Positions 53,136 to 62,744 of a stretch of 64,000 bases of DNA are shown piece after piece. The notes under the pieces were generated by a model. The model was not told the origin of the DNA and made no database searches. It worked only from the letters and a program-made list of their open reading frames with translations. Source of the DNA: Prevotella sp. P2-180 (GTDB taxonomy: Bacteria; Bacteroidota; Bacteroidia; Bacteroidales; Bacteroidaceae); the NCBI RefSeq assembly GCF_002251435.1, contig NZ_NPJI01000013.1:186001-250000 (forward strand). The letters run 5' to 3'. The position numbers and the translations under genes were made by a program. Positions within the stretch are counted from its first letter, which is position 1; the number at the start of each line of letters is the position of its first letter.

Positions 53136-55337
53136 TTAGAACAGGTCATCAATATCCCTTGATGACGATTTTCTTATCTCACAACTGTCAATCTGTGCAG
53201 CTGTTTCCTTGTCAGTGATAACCACTTTGTCTATTCCGTCGCTCCATTCATATTCCTGGCTAAACGTATCACCAGGTTTCATGGTATGTAGCGCATTACC
53301 ATCTGCCAATTTGTTGCCTGCAAAAAGCATCACCTTTATTTTCCTTTTCTGTGTAAACAGGCTCTCGTCACATCTATCAGCTTTCAACTTTACGGTGAAG
53401 TAATTCCCAGTGATATTCCTTAGTTCACTCTTGTTGGAGATTGCAATGCCAAACGTAAAGTCATCGTTCTTTTTGGTGAGTTCATATACCGGGATGATAC
53501 ACTCCTGTGGGGTAAAGCCTCCATGGGCATAACCGTATGCTCCACGTGTGACAAATGGTTTGTCGGTGCGGGCATAATACTGATAATTACTGTCAAAGTA
53601 TCTGCCTTCATTTTCAATGAGCTTTGTTGAAGGTAATGGATTGTCTGTCAGCACAAACCGCTCTTCTATCCTCAATATCTGACCATTAGGTCGTGGTTCC
53701 TTGTCTGCCTCGTCAAGAATGCCTGTTATTACAAAGCCATGGTCGGTTGTAAGCACCACCTTTTCATAGCCAAGACGGAAGAGCGTCTTTGTCTTTTCTC
53801 GCAGTTCTGTCTCATAATTGTCAATGTCCTTAAGGCCGCCCATCTGCTTCTTTTCACCCACTTCGTCAATATCTCCATAGGTGAGTACCAACTTCTTGGC
53901 CGTTGTGCCTTCGCCAAACATGCCCAGAGGTAGAATCTCCACGTCTGGACATACCTTCTTTAGGTTGGCAAACCTTGCCTGTGTATTTGTTGTAGGTTCC
54001 TCACATCCAAACAACGCACTCATTCCGTTCTCTGTGACAGAGGGGAGAACCGCCAAAGCCACATTCCTGCTTATCATCATATCCTTGTCAGTCAAGCCCT
54101 TTGCTACGCACTCGGCGATTTCCAAGCGCAGCCCGTCACATACGATAACTGCCGTGCGTTTGTCGCCTTCGAGAGCATTGGCAACAATGCCCGCCTGTGT
54201 CGGTGTGTATTTCCCGTTCAAGGAATACCATTTTGTCAGCAGTTCCTTGTTCAGTTGGGTATAGTGTTCTTGCAGTGGGCGTAGGGTAGGCTCGTCGTTC
54301 AGCCAAGCTACGTATATCTTCCTCATGGCAGTGTCAAGCATCGAGAAGTTCTGTCTGTAGAACTCTGCCATTTTGGTGTAATCGTCAATGTCGTTCATGT
54401 CCTTCATCTCAAAGGTGCAGAGTGTCAGCACACTACTGAGCCATTGCGGTTTGAACACCTTTGCTTTCCGGCTTGCAGAACGTTTTTGTATATACTTGAC
54501 AATGTCTGTTGTGTCTTGCCCTGACTTTATGGCATTGCTCAACTGTTTCATCAACTTGCGGTCAAGAAAGTCAAACGGATGGTCGGGATGCACCTCCAGT
54601 GTATCGATGTCAACATTCAAAGTATAGCTTTCAACACATTTTCTTAGCACGTCAACTTTTTCCGCGCTGTCGGCCCATTGGTAATACACATCGAGCAGCA
54701 AGCCTTCTATCGTGTTGTCAACTATACGTTGGAACATGACATTTACCACCTCGTGCGCCAAAACGTCTGCAGGTTGTTCGGTTGGAGTCTTACCTATTAT
54801 ATTATATACCTCGTCACGGAACACATTCCATAGTGTGTCGTCCATCTCCTTTCTTTTGTCATTGGGAGCATACAAGAAAGGCAACAAGCTTTCTTTCATG
54901 TTCAGCGGCTCGGTAATGCCCTCTGCCACCGAAATCCACCATTTCAGGTCTTTCCCCTCGCTCAGTTTTCCCGCCAACAACAGTTTCTCGCGTGCTATAG
55001 TAGTGTTCTTGCCAGTGGCGTCAAAAAGTTTCTGCCTGATGTACGCCTCCATGTCATCCAATGCCAACAGTCCTGCCGTCTGCACATATTCCTGAAGGAA
55101 AGTGAGTTTCTCCGCCTTTTTCTTGGCGTAGAATACCACCTTCTGATTCCTGTACTTCGACTCAGCAAGATATTTTGCCTCTATCTCGCCCCATTCGTCC
55201 TTGACGGCTATCAGCATATACTCTTGCGGCAAGTAGTTGAGCAAGTAGTAGCCTTCGCCTCGTGCATCAGTCACCACTATGTAGCGATGCTCTCCGAGCA
55301 CCCTTTGTATGTCATCAATGAACCACTTCTGTATCAT
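53136..55337 (-). CDS. pglZ: BREX protein PglZ (type A, alkaline-phosphatase fold)
   Basis: This 733-residue protein matches BREX type 1 PglZ. After a helical amino half comes the alkaline-phosphatase-like domain, with the metal and nucleophile region AVIVCDGLRLEIAE (about 395-408) and the second metal motif VVLTTDHGFVITG (about 528-540). A YAHGGFTPQECIIP motif follows near 605, and the carboxyl end is an immunoglobulin-like module. PglZ is part of the core complex with PglX and BrxB/BrxC, and it is required for both host methylation and phage exclusion. Upstream are five 41-bp tandem units separating it from fic. Confidence 0.95.
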   Translation of the reverse strand: MIQKWFIDDIQRVLGEHRYIVVTDARGEGYYLLNYLPQEYMLIAVKDEWGEIEAKYLAESKYRNQKVVFYAKKKAEKLTFLQEYVQTAGLLALDDMEAYIRQKLFDATGKNTTIAREKLLLAGKLSEGKDLKWWISVAEGITEPLNMKESLLPFLYAPNDKRKEMDDTLWNVFRDEVYNIIGKTPTEQPADVLAHEVVNVMFQRIVDNTIEGLLLDVYYQWADSAEKVDVLRKCVESYTLNVDIDTLEVHPDHPFDFLDRKLMKQLSNAIKSGQDTTDIVKYIQKRSASRKAKVFKPQWLSSVLTLCTFEMKDMNDIDDYTKMAEFYRQNFSMLDTAMRKIYVAWLNDEPTLRPLQEHYTQLNKELLTKWYSLNGKYTPTQAGIVANALEGDKRTAVIVCDGLRLEIAECVAKGLTDKDMMISRNVALAVLPSVTENGMSALFGCEEPTTNTQARFANLKKVCPDVEILPLGMFGEGTTAKKLVLTYGDIDEVGEKKQMGGLKDIDNYETELREKTKTLFRLGYEKVVLTTDHGFVITGILDEADKEPRPNGQILRIEERFVLTDNPLPSTKLIENEGRYFDSNYQYYARTDKPFVTRGAYGYAHGGFTPQECIIPVYELTKKNDDFTFGIAISNKSELRNITGNYFTVKLKADRCDESLFTQKRKIKVMLFAGNKLADGNALHTMKPGDTFSQEYEWSDGIDKVVITDKETAAQIDSCEIRKSSSRDIDDLF

Positions 55338-55360
55338 GTTCTGTCCTCTTTATATATAAA

Positions 55361-55545
55361 AGAATTGCGATTTTCTTTTCATGTTATGTCACTCATGACA
55401 AAAAATCACGATTTTCTTTAAACGTCCATTCTTTCATAACAAAAAATCACGATTTTCTTTACACGTTCATTCTTTCATAACAAGAAATCACGAATTTCTT
55501 TTCATGTTGTCTTTCTTATAGTAAGGAATTGCCAATTTCTTTATG
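55361..55545. repeat. Five tandem 41-bp units upstream of pglZ
   Basis: The anchor CGATTTTCTT (or a near match) recurs at 55368, 55409, 55450, 55491 and 55532, exactly 41 bases apart. Copies 2 and 3 are nearly identical; copies 1, 4 and 5 are degenerate. Each unit is centred on a small palindrome (AAAATCACGATTTT in copies 2 and 3, GAAATCACGAATTTC in copy 4). The fifth unit enters the 3' end of fic and supplies its last codons. The array is immediately upstream of pglZ on the minus strand, so it lies in the pglZ leader or promoter. There are no spacers, so it is not a CRISPR. Confidence 0.9.
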
Positions 55546-56673
55546 CGTGATAATCGTTTCTCCAGTTTGCTGACCATACTCTCCTCTTGTCATAAAAAGA
55601 TTGACCAATTCTGTATTGATGAAATAATTTTCTTTACCCATCTTAACTTTTTCAAGTAATCCCATATTTGTAAGGTCTTCCAGATATTTTGATGCTGTAG
55701 GTCTTGAAACAGATAAGTCATTCATCAAGAATTCGATTTTTGTATAGGGGTGAAAGAACAGGTTATTGAGGAGGTCGTGCTTATATTTCTTTCCAAATGC
55801 AGGTCTTATTATTGTTTTGAATGAAATCATAAGATTAGATATTCCCTTTACCATATCAATGGTAAAAATCGCTGTTTCCTCTATGCCTTTGAGAATAAAC
55901 AGAATCCATTCTTCCCATTCCTTAAAATTGTCATTTTGCTTATCACGTATAGCTTGTAGAAGTCTGTAATAATCTGCTTTGTGATGAGTGATGAATCGAC
56001 TCAGATAGAGAATGGGCATATCCAATACATCTGTTTGTATCAGATATAAGATATTCATAATTCTTCCAGTTCTTCCATTCCCGTCTCCAAATGGATGGAT
56101 GCTTTCGAATTGATGATGGATTATTGCCATTTTCACTAAAGGGTCATAGTCGCACAATTTTTCATCATTGACAAATTGTTCCAGATTGTTCATAGTCCTA
56201 TTTATCGTGTCAATATCCTGGGGTGGAGTATAAACAATACGTCCGTCAACACTGCTTTTTAAAGACGTTCCAGGAACGGTTCTGAACCCCTCGTTGTTTT
56301 TAACAAGAACACGCTGTATGTCTTTTATTGTATTTATTGTAAGCAGATTGTTCTCTTTTATTAAGTTGAACCCATGAGATATTGCCTCCCTATATCTCAG
56401 CACCTCTTTTGCTGCTGCGCTGACAAGGATTGACTGATTGTCCAACCCTGCTTGATAGAGATCATCTTGTGTTGTCACGATATTCTCTATAGCTGAACTA
56501 TCCTTGGCTTCTTGCAAAGTTAGGCAACTAATAAGTATTCTTTCATTAGGAATGGTTTTTGCCACACCTTTCAATTCTGCCAACTTCTTGTTAGAACGGT
56601 TGACTTGTTTTAAAACCTCCTTGGTCTCCAAATCATATCCAAGAGGTAAGTGGGGTATTTTATATTGTTCCAT
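55516..56673 (-). CDS. Fic family protein (AMP transferase type) inside the BREX operon
   Basis: This 385-residue protein has the intact Fic core HPFGDGNGRTGR (193-204), with the catalytic His. An amino-terminal inhibitory motif S-x3-E-N (SSAIEN, 59-64) makes it a self-inhibited class II Fic. A carboxyl-terminal winged-helix-like region (LSVSRPTASKYLEDLTNMGLLEK, cited as SVSRPTASKYLEDL) follows. Fic enzymes transfer AMP to target proteins. It starts 22 bases after pglX and runs with the BREX genes. Its sequence is clearly more A+T-rich than pglX. It is not a BREX core gene, so regulatory, toxin-like or anti-phage roles are all possible. Confidence 0.92.
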   Translation of the reverse strand: MEQYKIPHLPLGYDLETKEVLKQVNRSNKKLAELKGVAKTIPNERILISCLTLQEAKDSSAIENIVTTQDDLYQAGLDNQSILVSAAAKEVLRYREAISHGFNLIKENNLLTINTIKDIQRVLVKNNEGFRTVPGTSLKSSVDGRIVYTPPQDIDTINRTMNNLEQFVNDEKLCDYDPLVKMAIIHHQFESIHPFGDGNGRTGRIMNILYLIQTDVLDMPILYLSRFITHHKADYYRLLQAIRDKQNDNFKEWEEWILFILKGIEETAIFTIDMVKGISNLMISFKTIIRPAFGKKYKHDLLNNLFFHPYTKIEFLMNDLSVSRPTASKYLEDLTNMGLLEKVKMGKENYFINTELVNLFMTRGEYGQQTGETIITHKEIGNSLL

Positions 56674-56695
56674 GATTCAAATAATGATTATATTT

Positions 56696-59600
56696 TTACC
56701 AATCTGCATTCAGATATTTCTTCAGCTGTCCGGCGTTGAGCACCTCGTAGCTGAGCATCTTGCGCTTCTGTAGTGGGGCGATGTTCTTGCCCACACCGTC
56801 GTCGAGCTTGGGATCGTAGCCGGAGGCGAGCAGGTCGTCCACCTTCTGGCAGAACTCCTTCAGTTCGGCAAGCTGGGCTTTCAGCTCTTGTGCCTCCATG
56901 CGGCCCTCGGTGGTGGAGGTGTCAAGAGAGTTAAGGCGGTCGCTGATGGAGGTCTCGCGGTTGGCGGCATAGATGGAGCGCACACGGTAGAGCGTGTCGC
57001 GGTTCCATTTGTAGATGCTCACGTACAGCTCCATGGCGTGGTGGCTGCCCGTAGAGAGATGCCAGATGAATGGGGTCTTGGGCAGATACATGAAGAGGTT
57101 CAGATGGTCGCTGAGTTGCTGGAAGAAGCGTTCCTGCAGGTACTTCTCCAAGGGGCAGCCCAACAGTTGGCACACTTGGTTGAACTGTGCCGGCGAATAG
57201 CCCCGTTCCATCATCTCACGCTCAATGCGGATGGCAAGGCGTTCCTCGCCGAGCTTGTCGCCGAGGGGTATTACTCCGTCATCGTCTTTTGCCAACACGG
57301 TTCGGATGACGTCCGTAAGCAGTTCGAATGCCAAGGTCTGTGTGCGTTGCGGGGGCAGTATGTTGGCATTCTTGAATTGCCACCACACCTCCACGGGGTT
57401 CATCTTGTGCTTGATGCAGAACTCCTCCCACTCGTTGTTGTTCTGATAGAGTGTCTCGAAGTCGGTGATGCGAGGCTGCTCGTCGTTCTCTTCCAAGTTG
57501 TCGAGATGTGCCAATACCTCGTCGCTGACGGGGAACTCCTCGTTTCCCGTCAGCCATTCCCTATAGGCAGCTTTGGCACTACTGCTCACGGGCAAGTCGC
57601 CCACGGGCACTCCTTCCTTCTCCAACACCATCTGCTTGTCGTGCTCGCTCAACTCATACACCTCAAACACGGTTTTGTTGATGACAGACTCGTTTAAGAG
57701 GATTTGAGTCAAGAGAGCGTTCTCGTAGGTGTAGTAGTTGGAGATGCAGGTGGGAGCATCTGCTTCAATAGATATGGGAGAAGCCTTATATAGTGGCTCT
57801 ATTATAGAGTATTGGCAAAGATGCTTCTTGATGTTGACACAATTATTAACTAAATGTTCAATGTAAATCTCGGTTGAAGCGGATGGAATAGCAAAAGGTA
57901 TTCGTTTTATATCTCCTTGTGTAACATTAACAGTTGGGTTTAAACATTCAAGTAGATAGGATGAAAGTTTAGAGTTTAGAAAACCAAGATAATAATTGAT
58001 ATTGTTAAACTTATCACTGGGATATATTCCTGGCCCTGCACCGCTAATAACTTGATTTGAAGGAAGATATCTAAAAGAACATCCCCGACTTCCACTGCTA
58101 CAATACGTTACGCCTTCTTGTAGATAGAAAGATTCACTTGGAAGACGGTTTCCGTGACATTTTAGATATTCATACATGTCAGGATTATTATACGCTAAAA
58201 CGATCCAATTATTGCCATACCATTTATTGAATGGACCACCCTTAGGATAGAAGACATAATCCTTTTTGTCCCCAATAATATACGAAATATTATCTTTTCC
58301 TACTTCCCAAAAAAAACGAAGTGTTCTTTCATTATTACCCGTTGCACCGCCTTGTCTAATAAAAATGATATCATCTAAAGCATCACTTCCAAACTTCTTC
58401 CTAAACTCATCGCTAATCCAATAGATAAAAGGATATGACTTGATGCCCTTCAGCTTGGACTGAGGGAGGGTATAGACACGGTTGTTGGGACGGTTATTCA
58501 GATAATCGTCGTATGCTTCAGCGAGCGAGCCTTTTTTGTATTTCTCTTGCTGGTTGGCAGTAATGTTGAAATAGATGCCATCTGTTTTTTCCTGCCTGTT
58601 CATATCAAGTGTATAGAACGTAGCGTCAAGCAGAATGCCAGGACCAAATAGATTGACTCTGTCAAGCCCATAATCAACCATCACATTGATATGTGTCTCT
58701 TCAATCATAAACTTGCGGACATCCTCAAAGGTCTTGATAAACATAAACGTATGAGGATGTATCATTCCCACCTTTCCCTCCATTCCCGCCAACTCGCAGC
58801 ACCGTTTGATAAAGCAGGCATAGAGGTTGGAGTTGAATTTATAAGGCTTTTTGTAGTTAGCCTCCACGAAAGCCTTCAGTTCCTTGCCGAAGTCGGCACT
58901 GTCGGTATAAGGTGGATTGGCAACCACCACGTCGTATTTTTGGCTGATGATGTCGAGGAAGGTCTTTGCCTCCGACGACTTTAAGAGAGAGAAGGAGTTT
59001 GCTTTGCCCCATTCGTCCACGAGGTTGTGAATGACGGTCTTCAGCTCGTTGCGTCCACTGAACAGCGAATTCATCTCTTCGGCAGAGAACAGCATGTGGT
59101 TGTCGTCATCAGGGGCAAGTTCGTCCAACTGCTCTTCCACCCTTACCAGCGATCCAAACTTATGCGCCGATGAGAGGTCGCTCCATATCTTGTTTGCCGC
59201 AGCATCATAACGTTGCAGCCACGAGGTGTCATAGCCGAACGATACTTTCACCTCGTCGTATGTCGGCAGCGAGAAATGCGTGCTCACCACATGGGTATAG
59301 CTTGGCCAGTGGCTGCGATGTCCGCCCAGCACGCGAGCCTTGATGAAGAGGGCAATCTGCGTTATCTGTGCCGCACGCTCGTCGAGGTCCATACCGTAGA
59401 GGTTGTATTCCACTATCATCTTCGGAATGTCGCGTCGGCTGTAGTCGCGCCCGTAGTTGTCCATCTGGTCTTGGTAGAGGTCGTAGAGCAGCGAGAAGGC
59501 ATAGATGAGGAAGTTGCCCGAACCACAGGCAGGGTCGAGTACCCGCATCTCACGTACATCCTTGGGGTGGCGCACCTGATGGTCAGGAGCATTGGCAATC

Positions 59601-60367
59601 TGGTATTTCTCTTTGATGCTGCTGTCGGGGTACATTTCAAGATACGCCTTGCCGAGCGTGTTGTCCACAAGAAACTTCACCACCCAAGCCGGAGTATAAA
59701 CCTGGCTCTGCAGCGACACCTTGTCATACTCTGTCTTGTCGCCGCTCTGCTTCAGTGCCGCCTTCTCCACGGCGTTGAAGTTTTCGTAGAGCCAACCAAG
59801 TATGTCGTCGCCCTTCCATACGTCCTCGCCACAGTCAGCGTCCTCTTCCACCGCATTGAACTTCTCGATAATCTCATTCAGTTCGTCGGCAGTGGGCAGC
59901 AGGGCGTAGGGATAGTCGCTGCGGTAGAGCGGAATGTGTTCGCCGAGGCGGTCGAACTGGTCGTTGAGGAAATGCTTCAGTCCCTCGCGCTCCGCCCCAC
60001 GTTCCTCGGGGTGCTCCTCAAGCCATGCGTTGTGCTCAAACGATCGTCCCGCATTCTCCTTGCGCCGGGTGATAATCTCCGGAAACAGTTCCTTCGCCTC
60101 CATCACCTTGATGGCGGCAATGCGGTTGAAGAGCGTGAATACACACTCGTTGATGGTGGCCTGACGAGCCACAGCATAGTTTCCGCCAGTCTCCTTGAGG
60201 TGGCTCTGCATAATCTCCTCCAGCTTCACCCGCTTCTCCTTCTGTTCCTCTTGTAGCGCCGAGGCATCCACAGGCGCGTCAGCCCTCAGTCCCATCCGTG
60301 AAAAGCGGTTGTCAAATGCCTGTTGTATCAGGCGACGTATGTCAAGAACGTGGTTTATCAGTTTCAT
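56696..60367 (-). CDS. pglX: BREX adenine-specific DNA methyltransferase PglX
   Basis: This 1223-residue gamma-class N6-adenine methyltransferase marks the host genome for BREX. The SAM site VLDPACGSGNFLIYAF is near residue 280 and the catalytic NPPY (VVANPPYTDS) near 484. The target-recognition segment is about residues 640-870 and is encoded by markedly A+T-rich DNA (about 57760-58440), whereas the flanks are G+C-rich. Length is normal for PglX. It starts 96 bases after the ptuB-like gene and precedes fic. It specifies the DNA motif protected and, with the complex, phage exclusion. Confidence 0.96.
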   Translation of the reverse strand: MKLINHVLDIRRLIQQAFDNRFSRMGLRADAPVDASALQEEQKEKRVKLEEIMQSHLKETGGNYAVARQATINECVFTLFNRIAAIKVMEAKELFPEIITRRKENAGRSFEHNAWLEEHPEERGAEREGLKHFLNDQFDRLGEHIPLYRSDYPYALLPTADELNEIIEKFNAVEEDADCGEDVWKGDDILGWLYENFNAVEKAALKQSGDKTEYDKVSLQSQVYTPAWVVKFLVDNTLGKAYLEMYPDSSIKEKYQIANAPDHQVRHPKDVREMRVLDPACGSGNFLIYAFSLLYDLYQDQMDNYGRDYSRRDIPKMIVEYNLYGMDLDERAAQITQIALFIKARVLGGHRSHWPSYTHVVSTHFSLPTYDEVKVSFGYDTSWLQRYDAAANKIWSDLSSAHKFGSLVRVEEQLDELAPDDDNHMLFSAEEMNSLFSGRNELKTVIHNLVDEWGKANSFSLLKSSEAKTFLDIISQKYDVVVANPPYTDSADFGKELKAFVEANYKKPYKFNSNLYACFIKRCCELAGMEGKVGMIHPHTFMFIKTFEDVRKFMIEETHINVMVDYGLDRVNLFGPGILLDATFYTLDMNRQEKTDGIYFNITANQQEKYKKGSLAEAYDDYLNNRPNNRVYTLPQSKLKGIKSYPFIYWISDEFRKKFGSDALDDIIFIRQGGATGNNERTLRFFWEVGKDNISYIIGDKKDYVFYPKGGPFNKWYGNNWIVLAYNNPDMYEYLKCHGNRLPSESFYLQEGVTYCSSGSRGCSFRYLPSNQVISGAGPGIYPSDKFNNINYYLGFLNSKLSSYLLECLNPTVNVTQGDIKRIPFAIPSASTEIYIEHLVNNCVNIKKHLCQYSIIEPLYKASPISIEADAPTCISNYYTYENALLTQILLNESVINKTVFEVYELSEHDKQMVLEKEGVPVGDLPVSSSAKAAYREWLTGNEEFPVSDEVLAHLDNLEENDEQPRITDFETLYQNNNEWEEFCIKHKMNPVEVWWQFKNANILPPQRTQTLAFELLTDVIRTVLAKDDDGVIPLGDKLGEERLAIRIEREMMERGYSPAQFNQVCQLLGCPLEKYLQERFFQQLSDHLNLFMYLPKTPFIWHLSTGSHHAMELYVSIYKWNRDTLYRVRSIYAANRETSISDRLNSLDTSTTEGRMEAQELKAQLAELKEFCQKVDDLLASGYDPKLDDGVGKNIAPLQKRKMLSYEVLNAGQLKKYLNADW

Positions 60368-60463
60368 ATATTATTTGTTTATATCTTATTAATGTAATGA
60401 AGGTTTTCTTTGTTTTGCATATTCGGAATAATAGTAAAACCAATCGTAAGCGAGCAGTAATTT

Positions 60464-61294
60464 TCAATAAGTATCAGCATTGGCCTTTTCACCAAACCCA
60501 CTATACCTTCTTACATCCTCTTTCAGAGTACTAAAATTAGAGGTGTTGTATGCGGCCTTAAACCATTCAATACGCTCTTTCATTGGCATTGATAAAGCAT
60601 TGGATATGTCCTTGTTGATTTTACTTAGATGATACCACACAGAGCGAATTTCTTTTAATGTGTCAGAATTTAATTCGTCTGTTATCATCTTTAGAGAACC
60701 GTCGTCACACGATATAGTCATTATGCCATTAGGATCATATTTCACATCAGTGTTAGCTTGTTCCATTATCATAATTGGCATAATCTTATCGTCTTTCCGT
60801 TTATTATTGCAGCAACAACCATCAGATCCAAAAACACCTTTGCCATCACATGACAAAACGAGATTTGACAAACCTGTAGTGTGAGGCATACGGTATTCAT
60901 TGTCAATTTCATCGACAGAAGTAAATGTTTTTTGCGCGAACAGGTCTGCCATAATAATATGGTCTCTAATAGCAGAAGCAAAAGATGAATAATATACATA
61001 CTGACTCTGTCCTTCCACTCCAGACAAAGACTTGGGTATAATATGTTCCACGCTGGTTTGATTGCCAAGTTTTCTCATACAATAGCAGCAACGGCTTGCT
61101 CCATAATCAGACTGCTCTTCAAAAAGTAATGGCAACCATTGTCTTTTAAATCTCTTAAATGACTTATAGGAACGCTTCCCGTCGGCGGGTGAAGGGTCTG
61201 GAGAAGTTATATTTCTGCTATAAATAGACTTCAAATATAATATGTTCTTTTCCAGTGCTTCTTTATGATGCCCGAATTTATCAATGTACCTCAT
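60464..61294 (-). CDS. HNH nuclease-like protein, PtuB-like
   Basis: This 276-residue protein has a zinc-bound HNH-type core: CCYCMRK (69-75), HIIPKS with His84, then LVLSCDG (Cys149) and CCCNNKR (160-166). The order C-x2-C, H-I-I-P, C-x-N-x-K-R is that of the HNH nuclease paired with an ATPase in Septu (PtuA/PtuB) systems and in some retrons. The start overlaps the ATPase gene by 14 bases. The nuclease would act on DNA or RNA when the ATPase senses infection. No reverse transcriptase is near, so a retron is not supported. Confidence 0.85.
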   Translation of the reverse strand: MRYIDKFGHHKEALEKNILYLKSIYSRNITSPDPSPADGKRSYKSFKRFKRQWLPLLFEEQSDYGASRCCYCMRKLGNQTSVEHIIPKSLSGVEGQSQYVYYSSFASAIRDHIIMADLFAQKTFTSVDEIDNEYRMPHTTGLSNLVLSCDGKGVFGSDGCCCNNKRKDDKIMPIMIMEQANTDVKYDPNGIMTISCDDGSLKMITDELNSDTLKEIRSVWYHLSKINKDISNALSMPMKERIEWFKAAYNTSNFSTLKEDVRRYSGFGEKANADTY

Positions 61295-62729
61295 ACGCCT
61301 TCGCCTTTTCTTGTAGTTCCATTACATATTTATGCTCAATTCCTAAAGACTGAATCAAATTGTTGATAATTGAATCAGCTTCTTTAGTTAGCCCCAAAGA
61401 AAGATAGGTCAGATATTCATCACCCTTCTTTTTCATTTCTTTGCTACGCGATGGGCTACCCATAAAATCACGAAGTGCGGCGTTGTAGTCTAACCCGAAT
61501 ATTACGGGGAGTATCTTTGCTTCCGATTGGTCTTCTTGCATGAATATAATCTGGTTGGCACTGATGAGTTCTCTCGTTTCTACATCGCTTATTTTTTTCG
61601 TCGTGTCAAGGTTGGCAATAACAGCAGCAGAGTGGGTAGTAAGTATAAACTGTACCAAAGGGAATACGTTTTGTAGGCATCCCACAACCTCTTGTTCAAG
61701 AGAAGGATGAAGATGCAAGTCGATTTCGTCGATCATGACGATTCCCTGTGACTCTTTGTTGCCATTGAGGATATATTCGCGATATGCCAAGTCGAGCACG
61801 ATGGAATATAGGCGGCAATAACCTGCCGGGAGGTTTTTGAGGAGACACTCCTTGCCATTGTCGAATATAAGGTTAAGGGCATATCCGTCTTTTAAGGCGA
61901 CTGGAGAAAAGTTGCTGATGACATATCCTTCATCTTGCAAGTTTGGAAGTTTTTCAGAAAAAGTCTTCAGGCGGTTGGTGACAAATAGTACCTCCTCTTC
62001 CAAATCAGAATATCTTTCGTTCAATTGACGCAACGCCTCTTTTACCTCATGATATTGAGGCTCGTTGTCACGGAGTTTGTCTCCAGTCGCTACAAGCTCC
62101 ATTTGCTTCACCTTATATTGTATATATACTGAAAGTTTGTTGCATAGGCGCAGTTCCCATATTGAAGTACACGCAGATGACAAGTCCCATTGGTAATAAC
62201 CGAAGTTGCGTGGCATAGTAGGTTTGGAAACTGTCTCTATGGCGTATTTCGTTTCCTTTATGTTCTTGTGAGGAAACGAATCGGAAATATATGCCAACAA
62301 TGGCAAATCTGCATTTCGGGCATTCCATTGATGAGTGAAAGTGCGAAATGCTTCTTTGTATTTTGAAGAATACAGGGCTGCATTGGCTGTTGAACGCTTG
62401 TAGATTTCCCATTCAAGGCTTGTGCCGTTATAAGAAGCCTTAGCCTTGATACCTGCATCTGGGGCGATAGTTCGTGTTTCCTCATCCATTCGGAAGTCAT
62501 GCTCATCAAATGAATTGATGGAAAGAGACGGATTTCCTGCTGACAAGAAGTCATCTCCCAGTTCCTTGTTGCTGGCAAAGATGAAACTGAGTGCAATTTT
62601 CAGAGCGTCTATCAACGTTGACTTACCTGCACCATTGCGCCCGATAACTATCGTAGTGCCTGGTGTGAATTCAAGATGATAGTGCTTGAAACACCTAAAG
62701 TTGGATATTGTAAGAGTCTGTATCTTCAT
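61281..62729 (-). CDS. AAA/ABC-type ATPase, PtuA-like
   Basis: This 482-residue ATPase of the RecF/OLD/SMC-like group has Walker A GRNGAGKST (30-38) and a long helical insertion (NERYSDLEEEVLFVTNRLKTFSE). The signature and Walker B region is MIDEIDLHLHPSLEQEV (about 329-345), followed by LTTHSAAVIANLD (about 362). The pairing with an overlapping HNH gene is the PtuA/PtuB (Septu) layout. It starts 15 bases after brxC and is clearly more A+T-rich than brxC, so it looks like an insertion into the BREX operon that keeps the transcript continuous. Confidence 0.88.
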   Translation of the reverse strand: MKIQTLTISNFRCFKHYHLEFTPGTTIVIGRNGAGKSTLIDALKIALSFIFASNKELGDDFLSAGNPSLSINSFDEHDFRMDEETRTIAPDAGIKAKASYNGTSLEWEIYKRSTANAALYSSKYKEAFRTFTHQWNARNADLPLLAYISDSFPHKNIKETKYAIETVSKPTMPRNFGYYQWDLSSACTSIWELRLCNKLSVYIQYKVKQMELVATGDKLRDNEPQYHEVKEALRQLNERYSDLEEEVLFVTNRLKTFSEKLPNLQDEGYVISNFSPVALKDGYALNLIFDNGKECLLKNLPAGYCRLYSIVLDLAYREYILNGNKESQGIVMIDEIDLHLHPSLEQEVVGCLQNVFPLVQFILTTHSAAVIANLDTTKKISDVETRELISANQIIFMQEDQSEAKILPVIFGLDYNAALRDFMGSPSRSKEMKKKGDEYLTYLSLGLTKEADSIINNLIQSLGIEHKYVMELQEKAKAYEVH

Positions 62730-62744
62730 ATCTTCTATTGTTTT

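Noticed and set aside
55361..55545. CRISPR array
   Set aside because: The 41-bp units are contiguous and degenerate, with no unique spacers and no cas genes.
59213..60256. Long open frame on the plus strand opposite pglX (347 codons)
   Set aside because: It mirrors the G+C-rich codons of pglX, has no recognisable domain and lies wholly inside a well-supported gene.
60464..62729. Retron with PtuAB effectors
   Set aside because: No reverse transcriptase or structured msr/msd RNA is visible beside the pair.
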